A stretch of DNA of 64,000 nt from Erythrobacter sp. SCSIO 43205 (GTDB lineage: Bacteria > Pseudomonadota > Alphaproteobacteria > Sphingomonadales > Sphingomonadaceae), in assembly GCF_019904235.1 (NCBI RefSeq), contig NZ_CP063202.1, positions 682,001 through 746,000 on the forward strand, in the 5' to 3' direction. The notes beneath the pieces are model-generated. The model searched no databases and had not been told where the DNA came from. It saw only the letters and a list, made by a program, of their open reading frames with translations. The number at the start of each line of letters is the position of its first letter. The first letter of the stretch is position 1. A program made the position numbers and the translations under genes. Of this stretch, positions 26,645 through 35,736 are shown one piece after another.

Positions 26645-26997
26645 TCCGCGTCGCTCTTGTAAGTGGTGCCAAGGAGATGGGATATTGGCGCCTTCTCAAT
26701 TCCCTGTCCGAATTCAGTTTGATTTCAGGGCGTGAGCGGGGAAGAACGGGGCGCCCACTCCCTCACCCGGAGTTAATCCGCGCCCAACGACCCCGTTGTC
26801 ATTCCAGCCTTCTGTTCTTTTGCGATCATCGGCGTGGCCGTGGAGGGCCTTCGCGCATTTGCTAACGATCCGGCACGCATGAGCGTTAATTTATCACGAA
26901 AACTTTATTGCGTCATATAGATGTCGCGATCCGTCCCTAGTAATCTTCCTTAAGACTCGCTTAATATTCGAAACAGCGTCAACAAGGGGGCACAGTT
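26645..26997. other. Gene-free promoter region of the nuclease gene
   Basis: No convincing gene. An open frame across the first 220 bases has no ribosome-binding site and no recognisable protein features. The last 110 bases are AT-rich and carry the CtrA box and the AAGGGGG ribosome-binding site of the nuclease gene. Confidence 0.6.
26950..26964 (+). promoter_or_regulatory. Perfect CtrA-type box (TTAA-N7-TTAA) containing a GANTC methylation site
   Basis: The sequence TTAA-GACTCGC-TTAA matches the full consensus of the alphaproteobacterial cell-cycle regulator CtrA. Its spacer includes GACTC, a site for the CcrM adenine methylase. It lies 34 bases before the nuclease start codon, in promoter position, directly followed by TATT-rich sequence. 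Confidence 0.65.
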
Positions 26998-29900
26998 ATG
27001 GTTGCAGGGGCCAATTCATCCGTTTTCATCAATGAATTCCACTATGACAACGCCGGCGGCGACCAAGGGGAATTTATCGAAATCGCTAACACCATGGGGA
27101 TCGATCTCACTGGGTGGAGCGTGGTTCTCTATAACGGGTCAAATGGCACGCCTTACCGAACCGAAGCGCTTTCTGGCACTGATGCCTTCTTCACGATCAA
27201 TCTGCCAACCAATGGCATTCAAAACGGCGCACCTGATGGCATCGCTCTGATTGATGCAGATGGGAATGTCGTGCAATTCCTGTCATACGAAGGCAGCTTA
27301 ACCGCAATCGGGGGGCCTGCTGACGGGCTCATCAGCACTGACATCGGCGTTGCGGAAGATGGAGCGACGCAAATCGGGCAATCGCTGCAGCTCACTGGCA
27401 CTGGTACGGTCGCTGGCGACTTTACCTGGGCCGCACCGGCGGCTGAAACGCCTGGTGCTGCGAACAACGGCCAGACCATTCAAGCGGCGGCTCCTGTTCT
27501 GTTCATCAATGAATTTCACTACGACAATGATGGCGGCGATGTCGGCGAGTTTATCGAGGTGGCGGGCACTGCGGGGCTTGATCTCACTGGCTACAGCCTC
27601 GTGCTCTACAACGGCAACAATGGCACCGCCTACAACACCGTCAATCTCTCTGGCACCATCGATGATGAAGGGTCAGGTTTTGGCGCGCTCGACTTTGCCA
27701 TTGCAGGCATCCAAAATGGGGCACCCGATGGCTTTGCTCTGGTCGATCCAGACGGCAATGTCCTGCAATTCTTGTCCTACGAAGGCAGCTTCACTGCCGT
27801 TGGAGGCCCTGCTGATGGTATGACCAGCGTCGATGTCGGCGTATCTGAGACGAGCAGCACGTCGATCGGCGAGTCGCTGCAATTGACCGGCACGGGCACT
27901 GAGGCCGACGACTTCATGTGGACCGGACCGCTTGCTCAAAGCGCCGGCTCGCTTAATGCAGGCCAGACCTTTGGTTCGGTCATTGTCCCGCAGCCCGGTG
28001 CGCTCAGCATTGCGGATGCAGAAGTTGTTGAGGGCGACGAGGGTACCAGCGATCTTGTCTTCACAGTCTCGCGCGATGGCGGCTCTGACGGAGCGGTGAG
28101 CGCGGATTTCTCTGTCGTGTTCGATGGCGATGCGGACGCAAGCGATGTTACCGGATCTTTAAGCGGAACTGTCTCGTTCGCAGATGGCGAGACGCAGGCA
28201 ACAGTCACGATCTCAGTGGTCGGCGACACCATGATCGAGAGCAATGAAACATTCTCGGTCGAACTCGCTAACCCGCAAGGCGGCGTGACGCTGGACGATG
28301 CCCGCGCAACCGGCACCATCTTTGACGACGACACGCCCGCTGGTCCCGCTCAGGTCTTTGTGAACGAGGTTCACTATGACAATGCTGGCGGCGATGTGGG
28401 CGAAGGGGTTGAGATTGCTGGGCCTGCGGGCACTGATCTCGCCGGCTGGCAGCTGGTGCTCTACAATGGCAATGGCGGCAACCCTTACAACACCGTCGAT
28501 CTGTCAGGCATCATCCCTGATCAAGACGATGGGTTCGGCACCGCTTCCTTCGCGATCAGCGGTATCCAGAACGGTTCGCCTGACGGCTTTGCCCTCGTCG
28601 ATCCTTCGGGCAATGTTGTGCAGTTCCTTTCGTACGAAGGCACGATTGAGGCGCAAAGCGGTCCTGCACTTGGTATGACCAGCACCGATATCGGCGTGTC
28701 GGAAAACGGTGGGACACCTGCCGGTTTCTCCGTCCAACTGGTTGGCACTGGCAATGTCGCGGATGATTTCGTGTGGCAGGCCCCTGCTGATGACAGCTTT
28801 GGCGCGGTGAACGCGGGACAAGACTTTGTTGCAGCAAATCCCAATGGCACATTGTCAATCGGTGATGCGAGCGTTGTCGAAGGCGATGCGGGTACCACCA
28901 CGATCACTTTCCCTGTCTTCCGCATTGGCGGCACGGACGGTGCGGTTTCCGCCGATTTTGTAGTCGAGTTTGGCGATGGCGCACAAAGCGCTGATGCAAA
29001 TGATTTGGCAGGCCCGCTAACGGGGACGGTCAACTTTGCTGATGGCGAAAGCTTTGCAACCATCACGCTTGAGGTGGCAGGTGATGAACTGCCTGAGCCG
29101 ACCGAATTCTTTAATGTGGCGCTTTCCAACCCAACTGGCGGGGCGGACATCGGCGGTGCGCCGGGTGAGGGCACGATCGTCAATGACGATCCGCTCAACC
29201 TTGAAATCGGCGAAATTCAAGGTGCCGGACACACGTCGCCATTCGTCGGCAATGAAGTGACAACCATTGGCATTGTCACCGCGGTCGCGAGCAATGGCTT
29301 TTATATGCAGGACGCCGACGGAGACGGCGACAGCGCAACTTCTGATGCTATTTTCGTCTTTACCGGCTCCGCGCCAACGGTCGTGGCAGGCGACGGGATC
29401 ACCGTCACCGGCACCGTTGGCGAATTCCAGCCCGGCGGCGACCCTGCAAACCTCACTATCACGCAGATCACCAGCCCTTCGATCACAGTCGACAGCGTTG
29501 GCAACGACCTGCCCGAAGCGGTGGTGATTGGTCCCGATGGCCTTACCCCGCCAACCGAAGTTATCGAGGATGATAACTTCACCAGCTTCGATCCACAAAC
29601 CGATGGCATCGACTTCTGGGAAAGCCTTGAGGGCACTCTCGTCACAATCCAGAACCCGGTCGCGGTCGACAGCACCAATAACTTTGGCGAGCTTTGGACT
29701 GCGGCCAGCGATGGCGCTGGCAATCTTGTTGGCACCAATATCTCTGATGAAGGTTTGCTCGTAATCGAAGGCGGCGCGGGCGGTCTTGGCGAGTTTGACG
29801 CTGGTGCGGGCTCGGACTTCAATCCGGAGCGTATCCAGATTGACAGCGCCGGTGAACTGAACGGTCAGACCAATGACATTCCTGATGTGACGCCGGGCAC

Positions 29901-31872
29901 AGTTCTGAATGATGTGACGGGCGTTGTTGATTACTCGTTCCAGAATTACGAAGTGCGCCCAACCGAGACGGTGAGCATTGCTCAAGCGAGCATGAATATC
30001 GCTGAGCAAACCACGCTTGTAGGCGGCGCCGCGCAGCTTTCGGTGGCGACCTACAACGTCCTTAACCTCGACATCAACGATGCCGATGGGGATGACGATG
30101 TGGCTTCTGGCCGATTTGACGCGGTCGCATTCGACATTGGTGTGAACCTGGCCGCACCTGATATTGTTGCGCTGCAAGAGGTGCAGGATGACAGCGGGTC
30201 AATCAACGACGGGACAATCTCGGCGCAATTGACGCTTGAGGCACTGGCACAGTCGATTTTCGATCAGACCGGTATTCAATATTCGGTGTTCGACAATCCC
30301 TTCGCTGTTGACGGAGAAACTGGCGGACAGCCGGGCGGCAATATTCGCGTCGCATTCCTCTATCGCGAAGACCGGGTTGATCTTGATGAAGCGTCAGTCT
30401 TCACAATCACTAATCCGGAGAACGGGGCACTCAACGCAGCCTTCGCAAATTCGCGCGCGCCATTGGGGGCTGACTTTACCTTCAACGGTGAAAAAGTGAC
30501 GGTGATTGCCAACCACTTCACATCGAAGATTGGTTCGAACAATGCCTTTAGCGCGATCCAGCCGCCCGCCAATGCCAACGCCTTGGCACGCGCGGCGCAA
30601 GCGGCTGCGGTCAATGAGTTCGTCGATGGACTGCTTGAAGTGGATGCTGATGCAAAAATTGCGGTGGTGGGCGACTTTAATGAATTCCAGTTCGAAGAAC
30701 CGCTTGAAGTGCTCGAAGGCGTGCTTGAGTTTGCAGGCGGCGCAGTCACCGAGGGCGGTGAGAAAGTGCTCAACAATCTCACGGACCGGCTTGATGCTGA
30801 CGACCAGTTCAGCGTTCTGTTCCAAGGCAATGCCCAGGCATTGGACCATATCTTTGCCACTGACGCCCTCGCATCTGGCGCACAGATTGATGCCGTCCAC
30901 ACCAATACGCCGCTGGGCAATCCAGCCTCGGATCACGATCCGATGGTGGCCTTGTTCAATATTGGCACTCAAGAGGTGGAAGGCACCCGCGGTGATGATG
31001 TCATCGAAGGCGGCAGCGCCAATGAAGACATCTCTGGCGGTAATGGCGATGATGAAATCAACGGCAATGGCGGCGATGACGTGATCGACGGCGGCAATGG
31101 CGATGATGTGATCACTGGCGGCGATGGCGAGGACACCCTTTTTGGTGGCAATGGCCGCGACGTTCTTGACGGCGGAGCCGATGATGACGTGTTGAGCGGT
31201 GGCAACAGCAATGACGAACTGCGCGGCGGCGATGGCGATGACAATCTTATCGGTGGTAATGGCCGTGACCTGCTGATCGGTGGGGACGGGCAGGACACCT
31301 TGCGCGGCGGCACAGGCAGCGACATCTTCGTCCTTGATGCCGGTGGTACACCTGATGATGCCGATATTGTCATCGACTTCTCGGCGCGTCGCCGGGACGA
31401 TATCGAGATCGAGAACGCGGGCGGCACGCAGATCCAGTTCATCGAAGACGGGCGCAACACCCAGGTCTTTGCCGATGGCACGCTGATTGCGACGATCAAC
31501 CGCGCCGATGCCGCAGATGTCGCAGCGCGTACGACCTTTGACGCTGCACCTGCCTCGGTCGAAGTGGTTGAAAGCGATGTGCGCGGTGGTCGCGGCGCTT
31601 CAAGGAGTTCGCTGGTGGAAATGGTCCTTACCGATGACAGCTTCGACTTTGCCGCAATGCAGGAGCACAGCGCACCCCTGCCTGTACAAAGCACAGCCCC
31701 TGTACAAAGCACAGCCCCTGTACAAAGCACAGCTGAAGCCAGCGTTGTGCGCAGCCAGTTGGAAGAGGTCATCGAGGCGGTGCGCGCCCCGGTCGCTTTT
31801 GAGGACGAGGCTGAAGTGCTCAGCTGGAATGGCCCGGATGCAAATCTGCTGAGTGATCACGCTCTGCTTTAA
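26998..31872 (+). CDS. Secreted multidomain nuclease (LTD, Calx-beta, ExeM/NucH-type endonuclease, RTX repeats)
   Basis: A 1624-residue predicted extracellular DNase. Domains in order: lamin-tail domains at about 5-160, 167-330 and 451-610 (each with NEFHYDN or NEVHYDN and GIQNG-PDG); Calx-beta domains at 334-446 and 617-731; an ExeM/NucH N-terminal region at 732-985 (GAGHTSPFVG); and an endonuclease/exonuclease/phosphatase domain at about 1015-1323. The last has ATYNVLNLD, ALQEVQD, NHFTSK, GDFNEF and a final SDHDP catalytic motif. RTX calcium-binding nonapeptides span about 1329-1445, and a 180-residue tail completes the protein. There is no signal peptide, which fits type I secretion with a C-terminal signal, and T1SS genes lie just downstream on the other strand. 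The ATG has AAGGGGG 7 bases upstream. Relatives such as Shewanella ExeM degrade extracellular DNA and affect biofilms. Confidence 0.9.
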   Translation: MVAGANSSVFINEFHYDNAGGDQGEFIEIANTMGIDLTGWSVVLYNGSNGTPYRTEALSGTDAFFTINLPTNGIQNGAPDGIALIDADGNVVQFLSYEGSLTAIGGPADGLISTDIGVAEDGATQIGQSLQLTGTGTVAGDFTWAAPAAETPGAANNGQTIQAAAPVLFINEFHYDNDGGDVGEFIEVAGTAGLDLTGYSLVLYNGNNGTAYNTVNLSGTIDDEGSGFGALDFAIAGIQNGAPDGFALVDPDGNVLQFLSYEGSFTAVGGPADGMTSVDVGVSETSSTSIGESLQLTGTGTEADDFMWTGPLAQSAGSLNAGQTFGSVIVPQPGALSIADAEVVEGDEGTSDLVFTVSRDGGSDGAVSADFSVVFDGDADASDVTGSLSGTVSFADGETQATVTISVVGDTMIESNETFSVELANPQGGVTLDDARATGTIFDDDTPAGPAQVFVNEVHYDNAGGDVGEGVEIAGPAGTDLAGWQLVLYNGNGGNPYNTVDLSGIIPDQDDGFGTASFAISGIQNGSPDGFALVDPSGNVVQFLSYEGTIEAQSGPALGMTSTDIGVSENGGTPAGFSVQLVGTGNVADDFVWQAPADDSFGAVNAGQDFVAANPNGTLSIGDASVVEGDAGTTTITFPVFRIGGTDGAVSADFVVEFGDGAQSADANDLAGPLTGTVNFADGESFATITLEVAGDELPEPTEFFNVALSNPTGGADIGGAPGEGTIVNDDPLNLEIGEIQGAGHTSPFVGNEVTTIGIVTAVASNGFYMQDADGDGDSATSDAIFVFTGSAPTVVAGDGITVTGTVGEFQPGGDPANLTITQITSPSITVDSVGNDLPEAVVIGPDGLTPPTEVIEDDNFTSFDPQTDGIDFWESLEGTLVTIQNPVAVDSTNNFGELWTAASDGAGNLVGTNISDEGLLVIEGGAGGLGEFDAGAGSDFNPERIQIDSAGELNGQTNDIPDVTPGTVLNDVTGVVDYSFQNYEVRPTETVSIAQASMNIAEQTTLVGGAAQLSVATYNVLNLDINDADGDDDVASGRFDAVAFDIGVNLAAPDIVALQEVQDDSGSINDGTISAQLTLEALAQSIFDQTGIQYSVFDNPFAVDGETGGQPGGNIRVAFLYREDRVDLDEASVFTITNPENGALNAAFANSRAPLGADFTFNGEKVTVIANHFTSKIGSNNAFSAIQPPANANALARAAQAAAVNEFVDGLLEVDADAKIAVVGDFNEFQFEEPLEVLEGVLEFAGGAVTEGGEKVLNNLTDRLDADDQFSVLFQGNAQALDHIFATDALASGAQIDAVHTNTPLGNPASDHDPMVALFNIGTQEVEGTRGDDVIEGGSANEDISGGNGDDEINGNGGDDVIDGGNGDDVITGGDGEDTLFGGNGRDVLDGGADDDVLSGGNSNDELRGGDGDDNLIGGNGRDLLIGGDGQDTLRGGTGSDIFVLDAGGTPDDADIVIDFSARRRDDIEIENAGGTQIQFIEDGRNTQVFADGTLIATINRADAADVAARTTFDAAPASVEVVESDVRGGRGASRSSLVEMVLTDDSFDFAAMQEHSAPLPVQSTAPVQSTAPVQSTAEASVVRSQLEEVIEAVRAPVAFEDEAEVLSWNGPDANLLSDHALL
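30982..31332 (+). repeat. RTX (hemolysin-type) calcium-binding repeat block
   Basis: About a dozen glycine/aspartate nonapeptides of the GGxGxDxUx type (for example GGNGDDEIN and GGDGEDTLF) run in tandem, encoded by highly similar GGCGGCAATGGCGATGA-like DNA. In secreted RTX proteins these bind Ca2+ outside the cell and drive folding after type I export. Confidence 0.9.
31681..31734 (+). repeat. Three tandem 18-bp units encoding PVQSTA
   Basis: Units at 31681-31698, 31699-31716 and 31717-31734 are identical except for the last base of the third. They encode three copies of PVQSTA in the C-terminal tail of the nuclease. Near-identity means a recent expansion, probably prone to length changes in steps of six residues. 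Confidence 0.95.
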
Positions 31873-31892
31873 GCGGTTGATTTGCTTGAACA

Positions 31893-31930
31893 CAAAACGG
31901 TGCGTGCCGATAGAGGTGCGCACCGTTTTG
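31893..31930. terminator. Bidirectional terminator between nuclease and T1SS operon
   Basis: A 12-base perfect inverted repeat (31893-31904 and 31919-31930) with AAAA and TTTT at the outer arm ends, placed between the convergent stop codons of the nuclease (31872) and the membrane-fusion protein (31954). Confidence 0.75.
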
Positions 31931-31953
31931 CGTGTGCCCGATCAATCGTGAAC

Positions 31954-33294
31954 TCAGTTGCGAAACGCGCGCGAGAATTGATCGACGAGCGGCTTGGTCA
32001 CAAAAGAAATGAGCGAGCGGCTCCCTGTCTCGATAAACAGCTCGGCTGGCATTCCTGAGACGGCGTTGAGCTTTGCAAGCTTTTCGCTTTCACCAGGTTC
32101 AAGTGCAACACGAACCCGGAAGAAGCGTGCGCCGGTGGTGTCATCGGTGATCGGATCAGCGGAGACGAAAACGACTTCTCCGGTGAGTTCCGGCGTTGTA
32201 GCCTGATTGAAAGCGGAAAGCCGGATGCGAGCAGGCTGTCCCATTGCCACACGATCTATATCGCTTGGCAGGACCAAACCGTTGAACACCAGACGGTCTT
32301 CTTGTGGGACGATCTCAAGCATGATTTCGGCAGGGCGAACGACTTCGCCAACCGCGCTAAAGGCGAGCTTGTCGATGGTGCCTGTGTCACTGGCGCGAAT
32401 TTCGGAGCGGTCAAACTCATCGCCTGCGCTCGCGCTTGCAACGCGCTGTGCATTAATGGCTGCTTCAACCTGAGCAAGTTCATCACCTGCATCAGCGCGC
32501 GCGGTTTGGCCAAGCTGGATACGTTGCTGCTCAGCCTGCGAGATGGCAGCACTTGATTGCGCGATACTGGCGCGAAGCGATCCGATTGATCCTTCCAACT
32601 CAATCGCATTGCGCTCCAGCTCATTGAGCCGCCGAATGGTGACATAGCCATCGTTAAACGCCTCACGAACGCTTTTGAGTTCGGGCTCAATCAACTTCTG
32701 CTGCGCTTCGAGTGCAGCGATCTGCGCGCGAAAGCCGTCAATCTGGCGATTGAGTTGATTGACCCTTTCGCTAAGCTGCGATGCGAGGCTCGCGCGTTCC
32801 TGACGGCCGATGGCAAAGCGGCGCTGTTCAGCTGCAACAGCCTCGCGTGCCTCGGCGCTTTGATCTGTGCGAAGTTCAGGCGGGAAGGGGATCCCTTTTC
32901 GACCTTCGATCTCGGCAATCAACCGCGCCCGGCGTGCGAGCAACTGGACCAGCGAACGTTCTGAAAACTCCGCATCCACTGAGCTCACTTCGTTTTCGAA
33001 CCGGATGAGAACATCGCCCTTTTCGACCGTGTCCCCATCGGCAACGAGGATTTCGGAGATGATCCCACCTGTTGGGTGAGCGATGCGCTTGACGCGGCTT
33101 TCAGGTGCAATTTCGGCGCTTGCGATCACCGCGCCGCCGATCGGTATCAAAAGGCCGCCAAAGACAAAAAGAACGCCCAGAATTGCCGCCGCAATCGCCG
33201 CATAACGCCGATAGAGGCGCGCTTGGGCCTCATGCGTTTGAGGAGATGGCACTGGCACTGCGCCTTCGCGTTCAATCGGATTGAGCGCATTCAT
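31954..33294 (-). CDS. Type I secretion membrane fusion protein (HlyD/PrsE family)
   Basis: The periplasmic adaptor of a type I secretion system, which links the inner-membrane ABC transporter to a TolC-like outer-membrane channel. The 446-residue protein has a short cytoplasmic N-terminus, one membrane segment at about 31-54, and a barrel-sandwich half with RIAHPTGGIISEILVADGDT (lipoyl-like). Long alpha-helical coiled-coil arms run about 110-290, and the second barrel half holds IVPQEDRLVFNGLV. The ATG overlaps the stop of the ABC gene (ATGA), so translation is coupled. No outer-membrane channel gene is in the window. The adjacent RTX nuclease is the obvious substrate, inferred from position. 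Confidence 0.92.
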   Translation of the reverse strand: MNALNPIEREGAVPVPSPQTHEAQARLYRRYAAIAAAILGVLFVFGGLLIPIGGAVIASAEIAPESRVKRIAHPTGGIISEILVADGDTVEKGDVLIRFENEVSSVDAEFSERSLVQLLARRARLIAEIEGRKGIPFPPELRTDQSAEAREAVAAEQRRFAIGRQERASLASQLSERVNQLNRQIDGFRAQIAALEAQQKLIEPELKSVREAFNDGYVTIRRLNELERNAIELEGSIGSLRASIAQSSAAISQAEQQRIQLGQTARADAGDELAQVEAAINAQRVASASAGDEFDRSEIRASDTGTIDKLAFSAVGEVVRPAEIMLEIVPQEDRLVFNGLVLPSDIDRVAMGQPARIRLSAFNQATTPELTGEVVFVSADPITDDTTGARFFRVRVALEPGESEKLAKLNAVSGMPAELFIETGSRSLISFVTKPLVDQFSRAFRN

Positions 33295-35048
33295 GGCTGC
33301 CGCTCCAAACGGTCGGATGGGGTATCAAGTTCGCGCGCTGCGTTGATCGTATTTGCGCTTGAGGCTTTGGCAAGTCGCGCCAGAATTTCATCCCTCTCGC
33401 CAAATCCTGCAACGCGGCCATTTTGCAGCACGAGCACCTTGTTGACTTGACGCAAAGCAGAGGGGCGATGCGCGACCAGCACCACAATTGCTCCGCGCTT
33501 GCGGGTCGCGGCAATTGCGCTGTCGAGCGCGGCCTCGCCTTCGGCATCGAGGTTGGAATTGGGCTCATCCAGAACGATGAGAAAGGGCCCGCGATACAAA
33601 GATCTGGCAAGGCCGATGCGCTGGCTTTGTCCAGCAGAAAGCGTGATCCCTTGCGCGCCTATCGGTGTGTCATAGCCTTGTGGCAATTGCAGGATCATGG
33701 TGTGAACGCCTGCCGCCTTTGCCGCTGCAATCACCTCTTCAGAAGGAGGATCAGGCTCGAAGCGAGCGATGTTTTGCGCAATTGTCCCATCAAACAGAGT
33801 AACCTGCTGGGGAAGGAAGCCCAGATGCTGGCCAAGTGTATCGGCATCCCACTGCGACAAACTTGCCCCATCGAGGCGCACAGACCCTCGCGCAGGCTCG
33901 TAAAGCGCGACCAAAGCTTTACACAAAGTGGTCTTGCCCGCTGCACTGGGTCCAATCACGCCCAGCGCATCGCCTGCCTCAAGGCGAAAGCTCACCGCAT
34001 CGATAATTCTCTCGCGAGCGCCCGGAGCGATAATCGCAAGGTCATCGACCGCAAGGCTTTCGGCTGGCGGTGGCAATTGCGTTGAGCGGCCTTCATCGGG
34101 CGGAATTGCGCCGAGCAATTTTTCCAACCGCTCCCACCCCTGGCGTGCTTCGGTAAATTTGGGCCAATGCGCCATCGCCTGATCAATCGGTGCCAAAGCG
34201 CGCGCGGCAAGGATAGAGGCTGCAAAGACAATCCCACCGCTTGCCTCGCCTGCCAGATACAACAGCGCGCCTACTGTCAGAACAAGGCTTTGCAGGAACA
34301 GGCGGAAAATGCGGCTTACTCCGCTTAAAAGGCTTGCGGTGCGGGTGACCTGATCTTGCGCAGCATTAAGCTCAGCATTGGAGCTTGCCCAACGGCCCCT
34401 CATGCGCTGACCCATGCCAAGCGCCTGTATGACTTCGATATGCTTGGAGGTGTCCTGCGCGACCTTGGATCGGTAGGCGCGTGCCTCGCTCACAGTCTGG
34501 CTGGGCTCAATGGTCTTGCGATCTTGCAGCACGGTGAGCGCGACCAGCACAAGCGCGCCTAAGAAGGTCGTCACGCCTAACCAGAAGTGCAGCAAGGTCA
34601 AAAGCGCAAGAAACAAGATCAGCCAGGGCAAGTCCATCAGCGCGTTCGGGCCAGGCGAGCTGAGAAAGCCGCGAATGCTATCAAGGTCGCGCATCGGGGT
34701 CAGGCCGTCCTCGCGCTCGCTTTTGCTGTGCATTGCGATGGACGCGATAAGTTGATGCACACGCCCCGTCATTTGCGCGTTAAGGCTCGCTGCGACTTCA
34801 CTCAGAACCCGGCTGCGCAGAAAATCGAAAATGCCCTGAAAAAGGTAAACGATCACGATCAATGCCAGCAGGCCAAACAGGGTTGGCGTGCTGCCGCTTG
34901 GCATGACCGAATCGTAAATCAACAGCATATAGAGAGGCCCGCCCAGAAAAAGGACGTTGATGATCGCGCTTATCCAGGCGACCGAAACGAATGCCGATTT
35001 CGATTGCCTGACCGCGTTGGAAAGTTCGGATGCCCCGCTGTGTGTCAC
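33291..35048 (-). CDS. Type I secretion system ABC transporter/permease (PrtD/PrsD family)
   Basis: The inner-membrane ATPase that powers one-step export of RTX proteins. It has 585 residues. An N-terminal membrane domain of about six helices (20-320) resembles PrtD/AprD and lacks the C39 peptidase-like domain seen in HlyB. The ATPase domain has Walker A GPSAAGKTT at 366-374, signature LSAGQ at 470-474, Walker B FLIVLDE at 489-495 and the H-loop VAHRPSA. The gene is first in a two-gene operon with the membrane fusion gene, overlapping it by four bases. It is divergent from the rhodanese lipoprotein gene across 215 bases that show no further gene. Confidence 0.94.
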   Translation of the reverse strand: MTHSGASELSNAVRQSKSAFVSVAWISAIINVLFLGGPLYMLLIYDSVMPSGSTPTLFGLLALIVIVYLFQGIFDFLRSRVLSEVAASLNAQMTGRVHQLIASIAMHSKSEREDGLTPMRDLDSIRGFLSSPGPNALMDLPWLILFLALLTLLHFWLGVTTFLGALVLVALTVLQDRKTIEPSQTVSEARAYRSKVAQDTSKHIEVIQALGMGQRMRGRWASSNAELNAAQDQVTRTASLLSGVSRIFRLFLQSLVLTVGALLYLAGEASGGIVFAASILAARALAPIDQAMAHWPKFTEARQGWERLEKLLGAIPPDEGRSTQLPPPAESLAVDDLAIIAPGARERIIDAVSFRLEAGDALGVIGPSAAGKTTLCKALVALYEPARGSVRLDGASLSQWDADTLGQHLGFLPQQVTLFDGTIAQNIARFEPDPPSEEVIAAAKAAGVHTMILQLPQGYDTPIGAQGITLSAGQSQRIGLARSLYRGPFLIVLDEPNSNLDAEGEAALDSAIAATRKRGAIVVLVAHRPSALRQVNKVLVLQNGRVAGFGERDEILARLAKASSANTINAARELDTPSDRLERQP

Positions 35049-35263
35049 AGGCGCGATACTGGCAATCTATTGCGACAAGAATACGACAAGAGCCTGCTCC
35101 AGATGGCGGCTTGTCTCGCAAACCGCGTGAACACATTACGGCCTTATCTTTGAAACACAGCTGCGCGGCAAGGCAACACACCTTTCGATAACCCTGTAAT
35201 TTCGGCACAAAGGCGTTAAAGTCATAGCCCTTGAATGTATGAACCAGGGACTTTCGTGTTGTT

Positions 35264-35722
35264 ATGAAGCGCGTTACCGCAAATGTGTCGCTCCTTTCTG
35301 CCGTCTTTGTCGTGGCTCTGGCCGCGTGCTCTCCACAAGGCTCAGACAGCACCCAAGCACAAGAGCCAAACTTGGAGGCGATGCCTGCTCAATCGAGTGG
35401 CTTGCGCGATGTCAGTGTAAGTGAGGCGAAAGCCCTGCTTGAAGGTGAAAGCGCTCCGCAAGTCATCGATGTGCGCACGCCGGAAGAGTTCGCAGCCGGG
35501 CACATTGAGGGGGCGACAAACATCAACTTTATGTCTGGCGATTTTGCAGCCGAGATCGCCAAGCTCGACAAAAGCCAGCCTTATCTCCTGCATTGCAAAT
35601 CCGGCAACCGCAGCGCCAAGGCTCTGGCCGAGATGGAAAGCCAAGGCTTTGAGAACATTGCCCATATGACCGGCGGTTATGACGCGTGGGAAGCCGAGAG
35701 CGCTGAGAGTTCTGCGAAGTAA
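35264..35722 (+). CDS. Rhodanese-domain lipoprotein
   Basis: A 152-residue periplasmic lipoprotein. The signal peptide ends in the lipobox LAAC, with Cys22 as the lipid anchor. Residues 45-148 form one rhodanese domain, with VIDVRTPEEFAAGHIEGA and the active-site loop CKSGNR, whose catalytic Cys111 can carry a persulfide. The gene is followed after 14 bases by a YeeE/YedE-type transporter, so the pair probably handles thiosulfate or another sulfane-sulfur compound, with the rhodanese on the periplasmic side. Signal sequence, lipobox and active site are directly visible. The substrate is inferred. Confidence 0.9.
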   Translation: MKRVTANVSLLSAVFVVALAACSPQGSDSTQAQEPNLEAMPAQSSGLRDVSVSEAKALLEGESAPQVIDVRTPEEFAAGHIEGATNINFMSGDFAAEIAKLDKSQPYLLHCKSGNRSAKALAEMESQGFENIAHMTGGYDAWEAESAESSAK

Positions 35723-35736
35723 CTTCGGACAGGACT

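Noticed and set aside
26617..26865. Possible 82-residue gene after the outer-membrane protein gene
   Set aside because: It starts inside the terminator hairpin, has no ribosome-binding site and a composition typical of non-coding DNA.
29017..30177. 386-codon minus-strand frame opposite the nuclease gene
   Set aside because: It is antisense to conserved nuclease domains and has no coding features of its own.
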